Shown one piece after another: positions 1-9,665 of a DNA stretch of 12,709 nucleotides. Every line of letters begins with the position of its first letter. Positions within the stretch are counted from its first letter, which is position 1. Source of the stretch: Stramenopiles sp. TOSAG23-3. Lineage: Eukaryota > Sar. The translations under genes were made by a program, and so were the position numbers. The stretch is taken from positions 1 through 12,709 of the forward strand of contig LT642667.1 in assembly GCA_900128585.1 (NCBI GenBank), read 5' to 3'. The notes under the pieces are model-generated. The model saw nothing but the letters and a program-made list of their open reading frames with translations. It did no database searches and was not told the origin of the DNA.

Positions 1-142
1 AGAAGAAGAAAGAAGAAAGAAGAAGAAAGAAGAAGAAGAAGAAGAAGAAGAAGAAGAAGAAGAAGAAGAAGAAGAAGAAAGAAGAAAGCAGAAGAAAGAA
101 GAAGAAGAAGAAAGAAGAAGAAGAAGAAGAAGAAAGAAGAGA
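1..142. repeat. GAA/TTC polypurine tract, truncated by window edge
   Basis: The tract is almost pure purine on the + strand, built of GAA and GAAA units, with one pyrimidine (C at 89) before it ends at 143. The window starts inside it, so the full length is unknown. Such purine mirror-type tracts can form triplex DNA and are length-unstable. It lies about 320 bp upstream of the first gene's ATG. A second, more degenerate GAA tract sits at 7147-7236. Confidence 0.95.
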
Positions 143-459
143 CCTTCTTTTGTGTTTTTGTTTTTGTTTTTTTTTGTTTTGTGATTTTTTTTTATTGAAG
201 AAATGATATCTATTAATTATATATTATTTAATGTCTTAAAAAATATAATACACCACCACCAGTATTCAATATCCATCCCATTTATTACTATTTATGTGAT
301 GAAGGTAGTTTAAATTTGAAAGCACAGGATCAAACGCAGGCACTAAAAACTGAACACGACAAGTTGTGACTGTGTTGTTGTTATTGCATACGGTTTTATT
401 GCACCCTATAGAGTTTAGAAGGAAAACACGCGCTGAACGTTATTTCTCTCCGGAAACAA
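143..459 (+). promoter_or_regulatory. Presumed promoter and 5' leader of the Tudor-PDZ gene
   Basis: No credible gene is seen here. A T-rich strand (about 145-195) follows the purine tract, then AT-rich DNA to about 300. An in-frame TAG stop at 409-411 and no in-frame ATG before 460 set the left limit of the downstream coding frame. No clear TATA box could be assigned. Promoter function is inferred from position only. Confidence 0.4.
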
Positions 460-3400
460 ATGAACCCCGTGGGAGATGCGAAGATTGGTCTGGCCCCGGC
501 CCCGGCTCTGGCTGCTGCTGCTGGGGCGAAAGGGGGGAGGCTGACCGCCCAGGACTATATTCATCGTTTGATTGTGCGAGACTTTGGCGCTCCGCATGGG
601 AGGTTTGTCGGTTGGATCGACCGCTACTTTGACGAATCGCAGACGGCAACTCGGGAGCAACTGTGGCAAGTCGTGTACGAAGACGGCGACAAAGAAGACT
701 TGAATCAAACTGAACTTTCCAAGTACTTGCAGCCAAAAGATAACACCGACATCGGCGAGTTCGTCGCCGTTACTTTCCCAGAGGGGCCGTTGGGCCTCAC
801 CATAGGGCCTGCGGAAGAAGCGGCGGCGCTGGGCCAGTTCGACCCCAAGGATGTTTTCTTTTACAGACAGGGCAATACCGCGGAAGACCGAGTGAAGGTG
901 ACTCGGACTTGGGTGATCAGCACCAAACACAGTTGCTCTGGGCGCGGCTTACTGTCCCACTCCGACAGCGTGGTCTTGATGGGGTGGCAATCCAACACCA
1001 GGAACTTAGACTTCGATTCGTGCTGCAAAGCACTGCGAACGCTGCCGCGGCCGCTCACTGTCATATTCGTAAGTAACCAACACATACCCACACACGTCCC
1101 TTCTGTACACATCGCGCTGACATTCGTCCCTCACAATAGAAACGCTCGCAACAAACCATTCTGCAGCGCAAGGAAAGAAAGGAAAAGTGTCTAGAACTAT
1201 TTCGTCGGGCAGCTGACATATGGTCCAGCGCTACGGAGCCCCAACGAAAACTCGCCTTTACCGTCTTACGAAGCGAAAACATGGCTAAATTCTCCGCGAA
1301 AACGAAAGAAGAACAGGACAGCGACCGGCTAAGTATGGCCAGCTTAGAAAACGAGTTTTCGGTCGAATTCATCGATGCCTTTTTGAGAAAAGACATGAGG
1401 GCGCTTCACTGGCACCATACGGGTGTTCACTCGGTAGACAGGACATCCGACGTAAGGCGTTTTAAGCGTATGGCCGAAGTCATCGGTCGAGCCAACAGTG
1501 GCCACGACGAGAACGCCAATACCACTGCATTGCCCAACCATGCAATTCAAGTAGAACCGGTGGCAAATCCGAAGAAACGTCGGCGGGACAAAGCAAGCCT
1601 AGCTGCGAACCACCCGCCCGCCGCTCCGGGAACCATAGCACCAAGAGAGGCGCTAAAAAAGCAAAAAACTGAACCGAAGGTTTCGCGAGTGCCCAGCGTA
1701 AACCATGCTCATATTGTACAGAGTAACATTGCGCGCCCCCCGGAAAAATTTCCAATGGACTCCTACACGAATGCGGCCGACAGCCAGAGTCCCAAACCAG
1801 AGGTACAAAGGTTTTATAACGCCCGGTTAGATTACATTAAAAGTCCATCAAACCCCCTGCAAACTGAACAGAGCGCGCGGACAGAACCGGTTCTTACGCA
1901 AGCGCTGTCGATCGGCACCATCCCCGTAATTCTTCCCCAGCGGGGCCTCCACGTTTGGGCGTTTTTGAATTCGCAAACAGCGAGGGCGCTAGGGGTAGGT
2001 AGTAAAGCTGGGCATTATAGAGCCACCATTTTGAGCGTCAAGAATGCGGGTCAAAGTGTGAAGCTTTGTTGGTACAGGCGTTGGGCCAAAACCAAATTCT
2101 TAGGGGAGAACTCAAACCCATACGTGTCGGCCGCAGCCCTGCATATGTGGGCCCCTGCACCTAGTGCAACGGCCTTGTACATATATTTGTCGACGTGCGG
2201 AAAACACTTGGTTTGTTTGGAACCTGTTTCCCAAAATGCCGCGCATCACAATTTCGCGAAACTACGAGATGCCATCCAGACTAGATTCGGCCATGCTGTG
2301 CGCGTTGCACACCAAGAGTTTACTGTCATGGGCATGCCACACGTGCCGTTGCAGGGACCATATTTCGGTGGGCCGGGTGGTGAGCAAGACGACATTGAGT
2401 GGTCTTACAAAATTGATTTTGTGAACCAACGGCTCGGCATTGGAATCGACCAATTGCACGGGGATAGGGGAATTCAGTGCACCAGTGTTCGAGACAATTA
2501 CTCTCCGTTACTCCAGCAAATCCAAGCTAATGTTGACTACGTCGTTGCTGCGGGCGCCTATCGCGCCATTAATGGTGGGTTGGAGGAGCTTATACACCAT
2601 ATTAATGTCAGTGGGCGACCGCTCACTTTGTTTTTTCTACGTGGAAGCGACCACCCAAAGTTCAAGGTCCTCCATAATTTAAGAAGCCAGGGTAGTATGA
2701 GGTTCCCCAAGGGCAACCGAGGACCACAAGACCCTCGCCGAATGCAAATGGTTGGGATGCAGAACGTCCAGGAGGCAATTAATCGCTCGAACATTCCGGT
2801 GAATAACGCCAGTTATGCTGGAAGGCAGGGCGCTTCTTCTGCTATCCAGTTAGTTCCAAGGCGAGGAGAATTTTCAGGGTCTGTCCAAGCTGGATCCAGT
2901 GCCTTGTCTGGACATTCCAAGTTTGCGCAAAGCATGAGCAATGTAAGGTCAGGAACAAGTAACTTTCCTAAACCTTTTGAAAACGGTAAGCATTCAGGGG
3001 CACCTCTCTCTAATCGCCAACGTGGTCCCTTGAAGGTCTCGGCGAGCTCTTCTAAACGCAGTGGGCGCACTATTTCAGAGTCGGACTATCGCGATCTAAA
3101 AAATGCATTGGGCACAGTGAACAAGATGTCCAAAAAGAGTGCCGATTTGGAGAAAAAATTAGAAGCGTCCAAAGAAGTAATAGCTCATCTACGCCATGAG
3201 CTAAATGGTCTAAATGGAACGGCGAAGTACCTTTTTACTGGGGAGACTAAACATTTTTTGTTGGACTTCAAGAATCGGTTCCCACCAAATGCTATACCCA
3301 TTGCTCTTCAGAAAATGAGCCCTCAGGAAATGCAAGACTACAAACTTCGTTTTGTTGAACCTTATTTGAACTACGATGACTCAGCGGCTTCAAATCAGGG

Positions 3401-3515
3401 CACACCCGCAATCCTGGACACTGCTGTGCCGACCGAAGAAGTAGGCCAGCCGCATGCTAAGGACCCTCCACAAATAGTCGATATCAGTGTCACGGATAGC
3501 CAATCCCTAAAGTAA
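460..3515 (+). CDS. Tudor-like/PDZ-like multidomain protein, 994 aa, two exons (460-1068, 1140-3515)
   Basis: I do not recognise this as a named gene. Joining exons 460-1068 and 1140-3515 in phase 0 gives 994 residues. Residues 37-90 look like a Tudor-like fold, with 'FVGWIDRYF' followed by 'VVYEDGDKEDLNQTELSKYL'. Residues 102-205 look PDZ-like, with 'GPLGLTI' at 109-115 and a last strand 'RPLTVIF' completed by exon 2. A lysine/arginine-rich helical stretch follows, then a disordered region with basic clusters (KKRRRDK at 348-354, KKQK at 376-379) that could be a nuclear localisation signal. Residues 473-540 may be a second, weaker Tudor-like domain, and 626-704 a second PDZ-like domain ('RLGIGI' and 'GRPLTLFFLR'). 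Low-complexity sequence follows, then a coiled coil at about 852-895 and an acidic tail. The start is the first in-frame ATG after a TAG stop at 409-411. Tudor-type domains often bind methylated histones or proteins and PDZ domains bind peptide tails, so a chromatin or scaffold role is inference only. Confidence 0.85.
1069..1139 (+). other. Spliceosomal intron, 71 bp, in the Tudor-PDZ gene
   Basis: The 5' splice site is GTAAGTAA, the 3' end is CACAATAG, and a branch-like CTGAC lies at 1117-1121, 19 nt before the 3' end. The intron is phase 0 and splits the last strand of the first PDZ-like domain. Splicing restores a continuous frame into the long downstream ORF. Retention shifts the frame and stops at 1194. 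Confidence 0.9.
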
Positions 3516-3908
3516 AGTAGGCAAAGAGCAAGAAGTGTAAGAATTAGTGTGTGTGTAGATAAAAGATTAATGTATCATAATGTGATAAAATTAAAAACAA
3601 GAAAATTGGCTGTTATTTAAGTAAAATTAAATTAATTACTTGAAATTGATTCTGTAATTTTGTTTCGTTGTTGGTTGTCAATCACCGAGGGGATGATATA
3701 ATTTCAAATGAACAATTTGATTCCATTTGTCCGTTGTGATAAAATTAACAGCCAATTTTTTGTTTTTAAAAATTTAAAAGTTTTACTTCTTAAAACAAAA
3801 CAAAAAAAGTTCATAAGATAAATATTAAAAGAGCACACAGCATTATATTTTGGTCTTTTTTAATGTTTTTTTTTTGAAAAAGCCTGCGCTTGGTGTTCCG
3901 GACTAAAT
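3516..3908. other. Convergent 3' spacer between the Tudor-PDZ and ligase IV genes
   Basis: This 393-bp AT-rich stretch separates two genes that end toward each other, so it should hold both 3' untranslated regions. No canonical AATAAA signal was seen on either strand. Its one notable structure is the inverted plus direct repeat at 3581-3769. No coding signal or RNA gene was recognised. Confidence 0.7.
3581..3769. repeat. Inverted repeat with overlapping direct repeat (MITE-like or foldback)
   Basis: Arms at 3591-3615 and 3746-3769 are reverse complements over 25/24 nt with a single one-base gap; the uninterrupted core is AAAATTGGCTGTTA at 3602-3615 against TAACAGCCAATTTT at 3746-3759. A 13-bp direct repeat, TGTGATAAAATTA, abuts both arms at 3581-3593 and 3735-3747 and overlaps each by 2-3 nt. 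The 130-nt interior has no ORF. It may be a small non-autonomous element, a template-switch product, or a transcript foldback. Confidence 0.65.
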
Positions 3909-6900
3909 CTACACCAAAACCAGCTGCTTCATAGACAGACATTTCAATACCCAGCTGAGGGGCACTTTGCGGCGCCGAAGCATGCTGTCGACTGCCGCAT
4001 CGTCCTTAATTTTGCTCGAATATCCGGTTCCACTTCTGGTTTCCTCACCACCATTATCAGGAGTGACTATATGGGTAATGCCTCTGTCAGTAGGATCGGT
4101 CGAAATATTTCCCCCAACCATCTCGATATTTACCAAGGTACACGATTCCATCATTTTCAAGTCTTCAAAGAAGAACACAAATTTTGCAAAGAAATACTGG
4201 CCAAGAAATGAACCGCTCGTTCCTCTGTGCAACAAGTCGAAGGCGGTGGGGTCATCGCCCAACGCTTGGTATAGGGAAGTCCATTGTTGCGCATTGCTCG
4301 TTCGCTCGTGGGGGATGAAAATCCCATCGCTTATCTTTTCATCTTCTCCACAAGGAATGCTTTTTGCGCCGTCCATTTGTGCAAACACTGTCTTCAATTC
4401 CTCCGCATTACCCTCGTGGTAGTATAGATCTCCATAAGCATCTTTGTACAGACGCTCCTTGTCTCTTCTCATGGAAAGCAACCAGTCACGGGGAGAAGCG
4501 TATGGATTTATCCACAATGACCTCCGCTCCACTTCATCCAACCACGCCAATGTCAGAATGTCGCACTTCCCACCACTTGCAAAGTTTTTTATTTTCGCAG
4601 AATCAATCTGGGCCGCAATAGAGAAGAAATTTTGGGGGCACTGTTCCGGGGGATTTGCTTGAGTTTTTCCTCCGAGGGCGCACACACGATGCGCGACTTC
4701 CTTTGCAGCGTTTGCGTTTAGGGTGGCTTTTGAAATGAACACAATAAACGTTTTGCCGGATAAGGGGGCGTTGGATGGTACGCTTAACATGTCGTGTTCA
4801 TCTCCATCGAAATTAAGAATAGAACTTGAAACTGTCAAACTGGACGGTGGAGTTCGTCCAGCGTCTGCCGCTGGCAATGACTGGCTCATTTCTCCCTGGC
4901 TATTGCTATGGCTTAGCTTTGTGTGACGCCGAGACAACTCCGGAGTCGTCATTGCATCGTACCAATTTTTGTCCAGCCGCTTTGTTTTTACACGAGGAAA
5001 CCTAACAGTTATGCCAGCATTGAACTGATCTGTATTGTGCAATTCTGCCCCACAAATCTCAACCACGAATGATTTTGTTGGTTGAAACCACACGTCTGGA
5101 ACGTCATCTTTTTTCTTCGGAATCCACCCAGAAAAGTGAGGGGGGATAATTGGTTTCCCAGATGCTGCATGCTCGGTTTTGAAGGTGGCTTTCTTGAGCA
5201 ACTGGTTCCAATCTTGGAGCTCGCTCACGGAATACCCAGTACCAACTTTGCAAACTGTGTGAAAAAACTGTCCGTCCTCAAGCGAATCATTACACACTGA
5301 CGTGTTGATCCTTGTACCTAGCAAAAAGTGAGAAATAAGAGTCGACCTTCTTCTTCCACTAGCATAGTATCCCCCTAGTACAAGTAAGTCCAAGGAGTCG
5401 GACAGCTCGCCCAAGTATTCTGGTTTGAGCTTAACCCAGTAACCCTCTGAAGTTTCAGTTAACATGTGCGTTAGTTGAAATGAAAACAAAATTATTAAAT
5501 TGATCGCTTGTACTTACTTTTTCGGGACGACTCGCCTAGGATGTAAGGTGATCCAAAATTTTTCAATACCAGCCCCTCTTTTTTTTCGAGATGAACACTC
5601 TCCATGCATTCCAATATTATATCCTGCCACGAATTGGGTTGACTCGACAATAGCGTCTTGTATGGGACAGTGTAAAATACATTTGGAATGGGCCGTATTA
5701 GCTTGCTCAACAAATCTTTTCTCGTTGCTAATGCCTCGTTCATTACATTTCCATTAATGTGAGATTTTCCCCCGTCATGCTGCACGTAAAGAATGTCAAA
5801 AACAACGTAGCATGGCCACATTTCTGACATGTCATTCGTCAAAACTCCATTTCTCTGTATTTGTTTATCTTCCGCTTTGGACTTATTTTCCGTAGATTTT
5901 CTTTTGTGTTCAATGAATGAAGACAAGAAGCCAAACTCGTTAAATCGCTGGTTTCTGTCGTCCCATAGCAGCATTTCACCGTCCAGTATGCATTCTTTGC
6001 AGGACACGTTCTTTATTGCAGGCCCTCCCATATACTTCAAATACCTATTCGTATAATCAATGCAATTTCGAGTGAAAAGTTTGACAGCATCGCCCTTTTT
6101 GTGCAGTAAGATCCTATCACCATCTAATTTATCTTCGATGCATAAGCTAGCGTTTCCATTATACAGCGGGGTGGTTGCTGTTTTCTTCCTTCTCTTCAAA
6201 GATGATTTGCACAAGGAGAACCAGTTCCATACTTCTTTCCATGAATTAAGCCGTTTTGCTAACATGGGGCTGCACCCCTGAAAAACCCTCAAACTAGCAC
6301 AAAACCGTTCGTTCGGATTCCGCAGCTTTGAGCAAACCAATTTGAGGTTTCTGCAATGATCGTAAAAGCTCGGCGCATCTGGATGAAATTTGCTGAAAAA
6401 GCGTTCTTTTCCCAGTCCCATCTTCATGTCTTTGAATATAATACGACAAATCCATTTATGTTCCCTCGCACTGCAAGATTTTATAAACCTGCTTATTACT
6501 TGTTGCTTTTCTGCTTCTGAATGGGCCGCTGCGAGTTTGTCTAACTCTGCATTAACATCGCCGACGGTAAAGCCGTCACGGGACCTTTTCCTGCATCGGG
6601 GGGCTAATACGTCTTCTAGGATAGTAGAAAAATCTCCCACTACAACACCTAACCCGCTTGAAGCATGCAGCGTTGGATCTCGGAAGTTCTTCAAACGTTT
6701 TTCGGGAAGCCCACTAAGACCTAATTCTTTTATGTACAAGGTGGCCAATTTCTTAACTTTTAGTCCATAATTGTAGCGTGATTTATCAGCGTCAGGAATA
6801 ACCAATCTTATAATACTGTAAGCACTCTCGTTCTTTTCATGCAGTTCCTGGTACAATTCAGGGCTTAAAATGAACCCAAGTTTTTCTTCAACTATACCTG

Positions 6901-7018
6901 TCTTTGAAATCTTCTCGAGCTTATCGGTCAGATCAGCGAACAAGAGAGAATCGCAGTATGTGTGCGGCGTGCGAAGGCACTCCTCCCTTTCGATATCCTC
7001 AAGATCTGCAATATCCAT
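3909..7018 (-). CDS. LIG4: DNA ligase IV, 1012 aa, two exons (7018-5518, 5446-3909)
   Basis: This is an ATP-dependent DNA ligase that seals double-strand breaks in non-homologous end joining, in the nucleus with XRCC4. An N-terminal DNA-binding domain (about 1-250) includes 'KDMKMGLGKERFFSKFHPDA'. The adenylation motif is KLDGDR with catalytic Lys297. Further motifs are LDGEM (345-349), VVFDILY (405-411), EGLVLKN (481-487), YWVKLKPEYL (503-512) and RFPRVKTKRLDKNWYD (649-664), the last matching nucleotidyltransferase motif VI. BRCT1 spans about 727-823 and BRCT2 about 912-1012. Between them, 'YGDLYYHEGNAEELKTVF' resembles the XRCC4-interacting segment of animal LIG4. Two BRCTs at the C terminus separate it from ligases I and III. 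The protein is about 100 residues longer than human LIG4. The ATG at 7018 has an in-frame TGA two codons upstream. All key catalytic residues are present, so it is probably active. Confidence 0.95.
5447..5517 (-). other. Spliceosomal intron, 71 bp, in the ligase IV gene
   Basis: Read on the minus strand it begins GTAAGTAC and ends ACTTCAG, with CTAAC at 5474-5470 as a branch site. It is phase 1. Splicing joins '...SSRK' to 'KGYWVKLKPEY' and rebuilds ligase motif V. Without splicing the protein would stop after 507 residues and lose the oligonucleotide-binding fold and both BRCT domains. Confidence 0.92.
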
Positions 7019-7146
7019 CTTTCACTGTCTTAATAGTGGTGTATTGCTTCATTCATTTGTTTGCATTCTTTACTCTTGGTTCTTATACATCATTTTACTA
7101 TACGGTATACGATGTCGTTTTACCAAGAACAATTATCAAATGAATT

Positions 7147-7236
7147 CAGAGTGAAAAGAAGAATATGAAGAAGAATGAAGAAAGAAGAAGAAGAACGAAG
7201 AACGAAGAACGACGAAGAAGAAGAAAGAAGAAAATG
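7147..7236. repeat. Degenerate GAA/GAAC polypurine repeat
   Basis: Mostly GAA units on the + strand, with a GAAGAAC sub-repeat around 7190-7210. It resembles the tract at 1-142 but is interrupted more often by T and C. It lies about 130 bp upstream of the ligase IV ATG, where it reads as TTC in the transcript sense. Confidence 0.85.
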
Positions 7237-7392
7237 AGTTGATTTTGTACTACTATTATTATATCTCTAAAAATAAAACCACCCACTACCCCCCCATCAT
7301 CCACTCTAATACTAATAATTTATTAGGTACTAAAATAAGAAAGGGAAGCAAGATCAAGAAAGAAAGAAAAAATCCATACAATCAATAACAAA

Positions 7393-7408
7393 AGTGTCAC
7401 AGTGTCAC
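7393..7408. repeat. Tandem 8-bp repeat AGTGTCAC x2
   Basis: Two exact adjacent copies at 7393-7400 and 7401-7408, followed by AC. They lie in the divergent promoter region about 315 bp upstream of the sulfatase ATG. A paired transcription-factor site is possible but unproven. Confidence 0.5.
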
Positions 7409-7721
7409 ACTATTACAGTACATTAAAAAAAACAAAATCATTTTGCCGCGAAACGACAAGCTCCTTCCTCCATATTTTTTTTTTTTTTAAATCGGTGGAT
7501 GATCGATAATGACTAGTAAGATCGATTCAGCGCAAAAAACAACAACAACAAAAATATGTTTCTTTCTTCTTCTTTTTTTTTTGATTAAATTATTAATTAT
7601 TTAGTATAATGAACACACATCTTCAAAAATGCAAATACAAATGCCCAGATAAAATTTTATTTGTCTACCTTTTGAAGACCCAATTGCGACATCGCAAATC
7701 AGGTATAGAGGATTTTGAATA

Positions 7722-9512
7722 ATGATAAGGGGTTTCTTGTTTTTTTTGCTGGCGGCCAGTGCTGCCGCAGGAGTTGCAACTGAAAGCCCAAACATTGTCT
7801 TTCTAGTCGTCGAGTCAACTGATGGGCGTACTTGGAGACGAGGTTACCAGAATAATGTTTTTAACGATACGAATTTGAAGAATTTGAGGACATTGGAAGA
7901 CCTAGGAGGCACCAGTTTTCACACTCACTACTCCAATACTCCCGTGTAAGTTACCAAGACTTGCCCCCCCCCCACACACACACACACATAAGAACCCCTT
8001 CTAACAATTCACCGCTTTTGTTAAAAAAAAAAAAGATGCTGCCCTTCTCGCGCTACGTTTTGGTCGGGAAGGCACGCGCATCACATACCGCATATGCATA
8101 ATGATATCAAAGTAGGTGGGGCATGGAATAATTACGAAGGGTTGCCGACAGGGTATACAGATCGCATGGACCAAGTGTTACAACGGAACGGTTATGCCAC
8201 ATTGCAAACAGGAAAATATGATTGGGAAAGCGGGTCGCACTCCTTAAATGTTCGGTTGAACGCGTGGACAATGTATACTCGGTTTCCCTACAATATCAAC
8301 CAATCTGGTGGGTGGCGCGATGAAACGGATGAATGCAGGAGTGAAGGTACCGTTGAGCCTGGAAATACGACCATCCACCCTGAAGATTGGGCAACCGTCA
8401 AGAAAACGACGGCTTGGATACGAAACTACAAAGGAGAGAAGCCTTTCTTCGTGTACTCTGGCATGAATATTGTGCACCCACCCTACGTGACAAACGAGCA
8501 TTATTTTAATAAAATTGACCCAAAGAAGGTCGATGTTCCTGCCTGGCCGGCATTAGAGGATTTGCACCCTTGCGACCTGCAAAGCTCCATGCTCAAAGGA
8601 TGCACGCCCTCCCACGAAGAGGAAGAAAGCTTCTATTCCGTCGATCGCAGACGGCGAATCCGTCGAATCTATCTCGCTATGATCAGTGAATGGGATGATA
8701 TGGTTGGCGAATATATGAAAGCGGTCAAAGACAGCGGAAAGTGGGACAACACCGTGTTTATCGTAACTAGTGATCATGGAGACCAACAAATGGAGCACCA
8801 ACAACATTACAAGATGGTCCCGTATGATGCTTCTGCTTCCGTTCCAATGATCATATTTGACGGACGGCGCGCGAATAAGGGCAACAAAGTCATCACCAGC
8901 CCGACGCAATTGATCGATATCTATCCAACCGTGATGGAATATGCAAATGTACATCCAGAAAATATACCAAGTGGCCTGGATGGTAAAAGTTTGGTCAAGC
9001 TGGTTGAGGCATCCTCCCCCGACGGTCGTCCAGATTTTGTTGTGTCGCAATTTCACGGCTGTAACATAGCAATGTCTTGGTTTGCCATCGTGCAGAGAGT
9101 GGCGTGCTATGGTAGACAAAAGTGTTTGGTCAAATACATTCGCTGGGGCACTGGGAAGGAAGTTGAAGACCAGCTTTTCAATCTGACAAACGATCCAGAT
9201 GAAAGAAAAAATATTGCCCGCGATCCAGAATTTGCGTCTCTGATTGAGCAGTTGGACCAAAACTTAAAAAGTGTGGTCAACTACGAGGAGGTGGCAGAGG
9301 AGGTTGCCTTGTACAACAAGGAGGGTTTAAAGTGGTGGATCAGCAACAATACAGATTGGAGAGAGAAGATTCACAAAAAAGATTTGAGGTGGACAAGCAG
9401 CTGGGATGCTGCCGGAAACAAGGCAGCCTTTGCAGCCCTTGAAGAATGGTTGAATAGTGACATAAAAGTTATGCCGTGTAGGACAACCTTGGAATGGCCT
9501 TCGGGCAGTTAA
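7722..9512 (+). CDS. ARSK: Arylsulfatase K-type sulfatase, 566 aa, two exons (7722-7945, 8036-9512)
   Basis: This is a secreted or lysosomal-type sulfatase; animal ARSK removes 2-O-sulfate from glucuronate in glycosaminoglycans. A signal peptide is clear at residues 1-19 (MIRGFLFFLLAASAAAGVA). The sulfatase signature CCPSR occupies 76-80, and Cys76 is the residue converted to formylglycine by the separate generating enzyme. Other active-site elements are TGKYDW (Lys135), VHPPY (His222) and SDHGD (Asp321, His322). The N-terminal metal-site segment reads VVESTDGR, with Glu31 where human ARSK appears to have Asp. Five N-glycosylation sequons are visible (N48, N163, N185, N457, N512). The SQFHGCN and C-terminal 'YNKEGLKWW' and 'LRWTSSWD' segments resemble human ARSK along its length, which is why ARSK is chosen over other sulfatases. 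An in-frame TGA at 7716-7718 supports the start. The natural substrate may be an algal or environmental sulfated polysaccharide (inference). Confidence 0.9.
7946..8035 (+). other. Spliceosomal intron, 90 bp, directly before the sulfatase active-site cysteine
   Basis: It begins GTAAGTT and ends in a run of 12 A then AG, with a perfect CTAAC branch site at 8001-8005. It splits codon Val75, and the next codon is catalytic Cys76. Splicing restores the sulfatase signature CCPSR and a continuous frame. It holds C10 (7964-7973) and an adjoining CA run to 7988. A pyrimidine tract next to the 3' splice site is absent. Confidence 0.92.
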
Positions 9513-9665
9513 GTCGCGGTGTTCAATTGCTCTGTTCACTCGCACATAAGAAAAATAAATGTACGAAGTACGATTACAAAGACACAGACGGTTATTTTTT
9601 TTTATACATTTTGCGTACGAATTAACTTATACTTTAAGAGTTGTTGTAACACGTAAATGTCAGAA
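9513..9665. terminator. Convergent 3' spacer with AATAAA signal for the sulfatase
   Basis: This 153-bp spacer separates two gene 3' ends. AATAAA at 9554-9559 lies 42 nt after the sulfatase stop and is a plausible polyadenylation signal. A T9 run near 9595 would read as A9 in the opposite transcript. Cleavage sites cannot be placed from sequence alone. Confidence 0.5.

Larger units (their letters stand above)
7019..7721. promoter_or_regulatory. Divergent promoter region between ligase IV and sulfatase genes
   Basis: This 703-bp region separates two genes transcribed away from each other, so it should hold both promoters and leaders. It contains a GAA tract (7147-7236), C-rich and A-rich runs, an 8-bp tandem repeat (7393-7408) and a TTC/T run around 7558-7582. 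No convincing gene or RNA was found. No core promoter element could be assigned with confidence. Confidence 0.55.

Noticed and set aside
366-632. 88-codon plus-strand frame upstream of and overlapping the first gene
   Set aside because: It overlaps the well-supported frame from 460, and its product is low-complexity G/P/C-rich sequence with no domain. An overlapping upstream ORF is possible but unsupported.
415-930. 171-codon minus-strand open frame antisense to the Tudor-PDZ exon 1
   Set aside because: It lies opposite a frame that carries clear Tudor-like and PDZ-like motifs, and its own translation shows no recognisable domain.
5489-5495. Frameshift or pseudogene break splitting ligase IV into two frames
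   Set aside because: A 71-bp intron with GTAAGT, CTAAC and CAG ends explains the break exactly and rebuilds ligase motif V.
7498-7535. Repeated GATCGAT around 7503 and 7522 as a hairpin or attachment site
   Set aside because: The copies are short and self-palindromic, so pairing is trivial, and no integrase or partner site exists in the window.
7945-8094. Sulfatase lacking its catalytic CxPSR motif, as a reading from the internal ATG at 8094 would suggest
   Set aside because: Splicing 7945 to 8036 restores CCPSR in frame, so the motif is present.
8553-9260. 235-codon minus-strand open frame
   Set aside because: It is the antisense shadow of the sulfatase gene, including its SDHGD active-site region.
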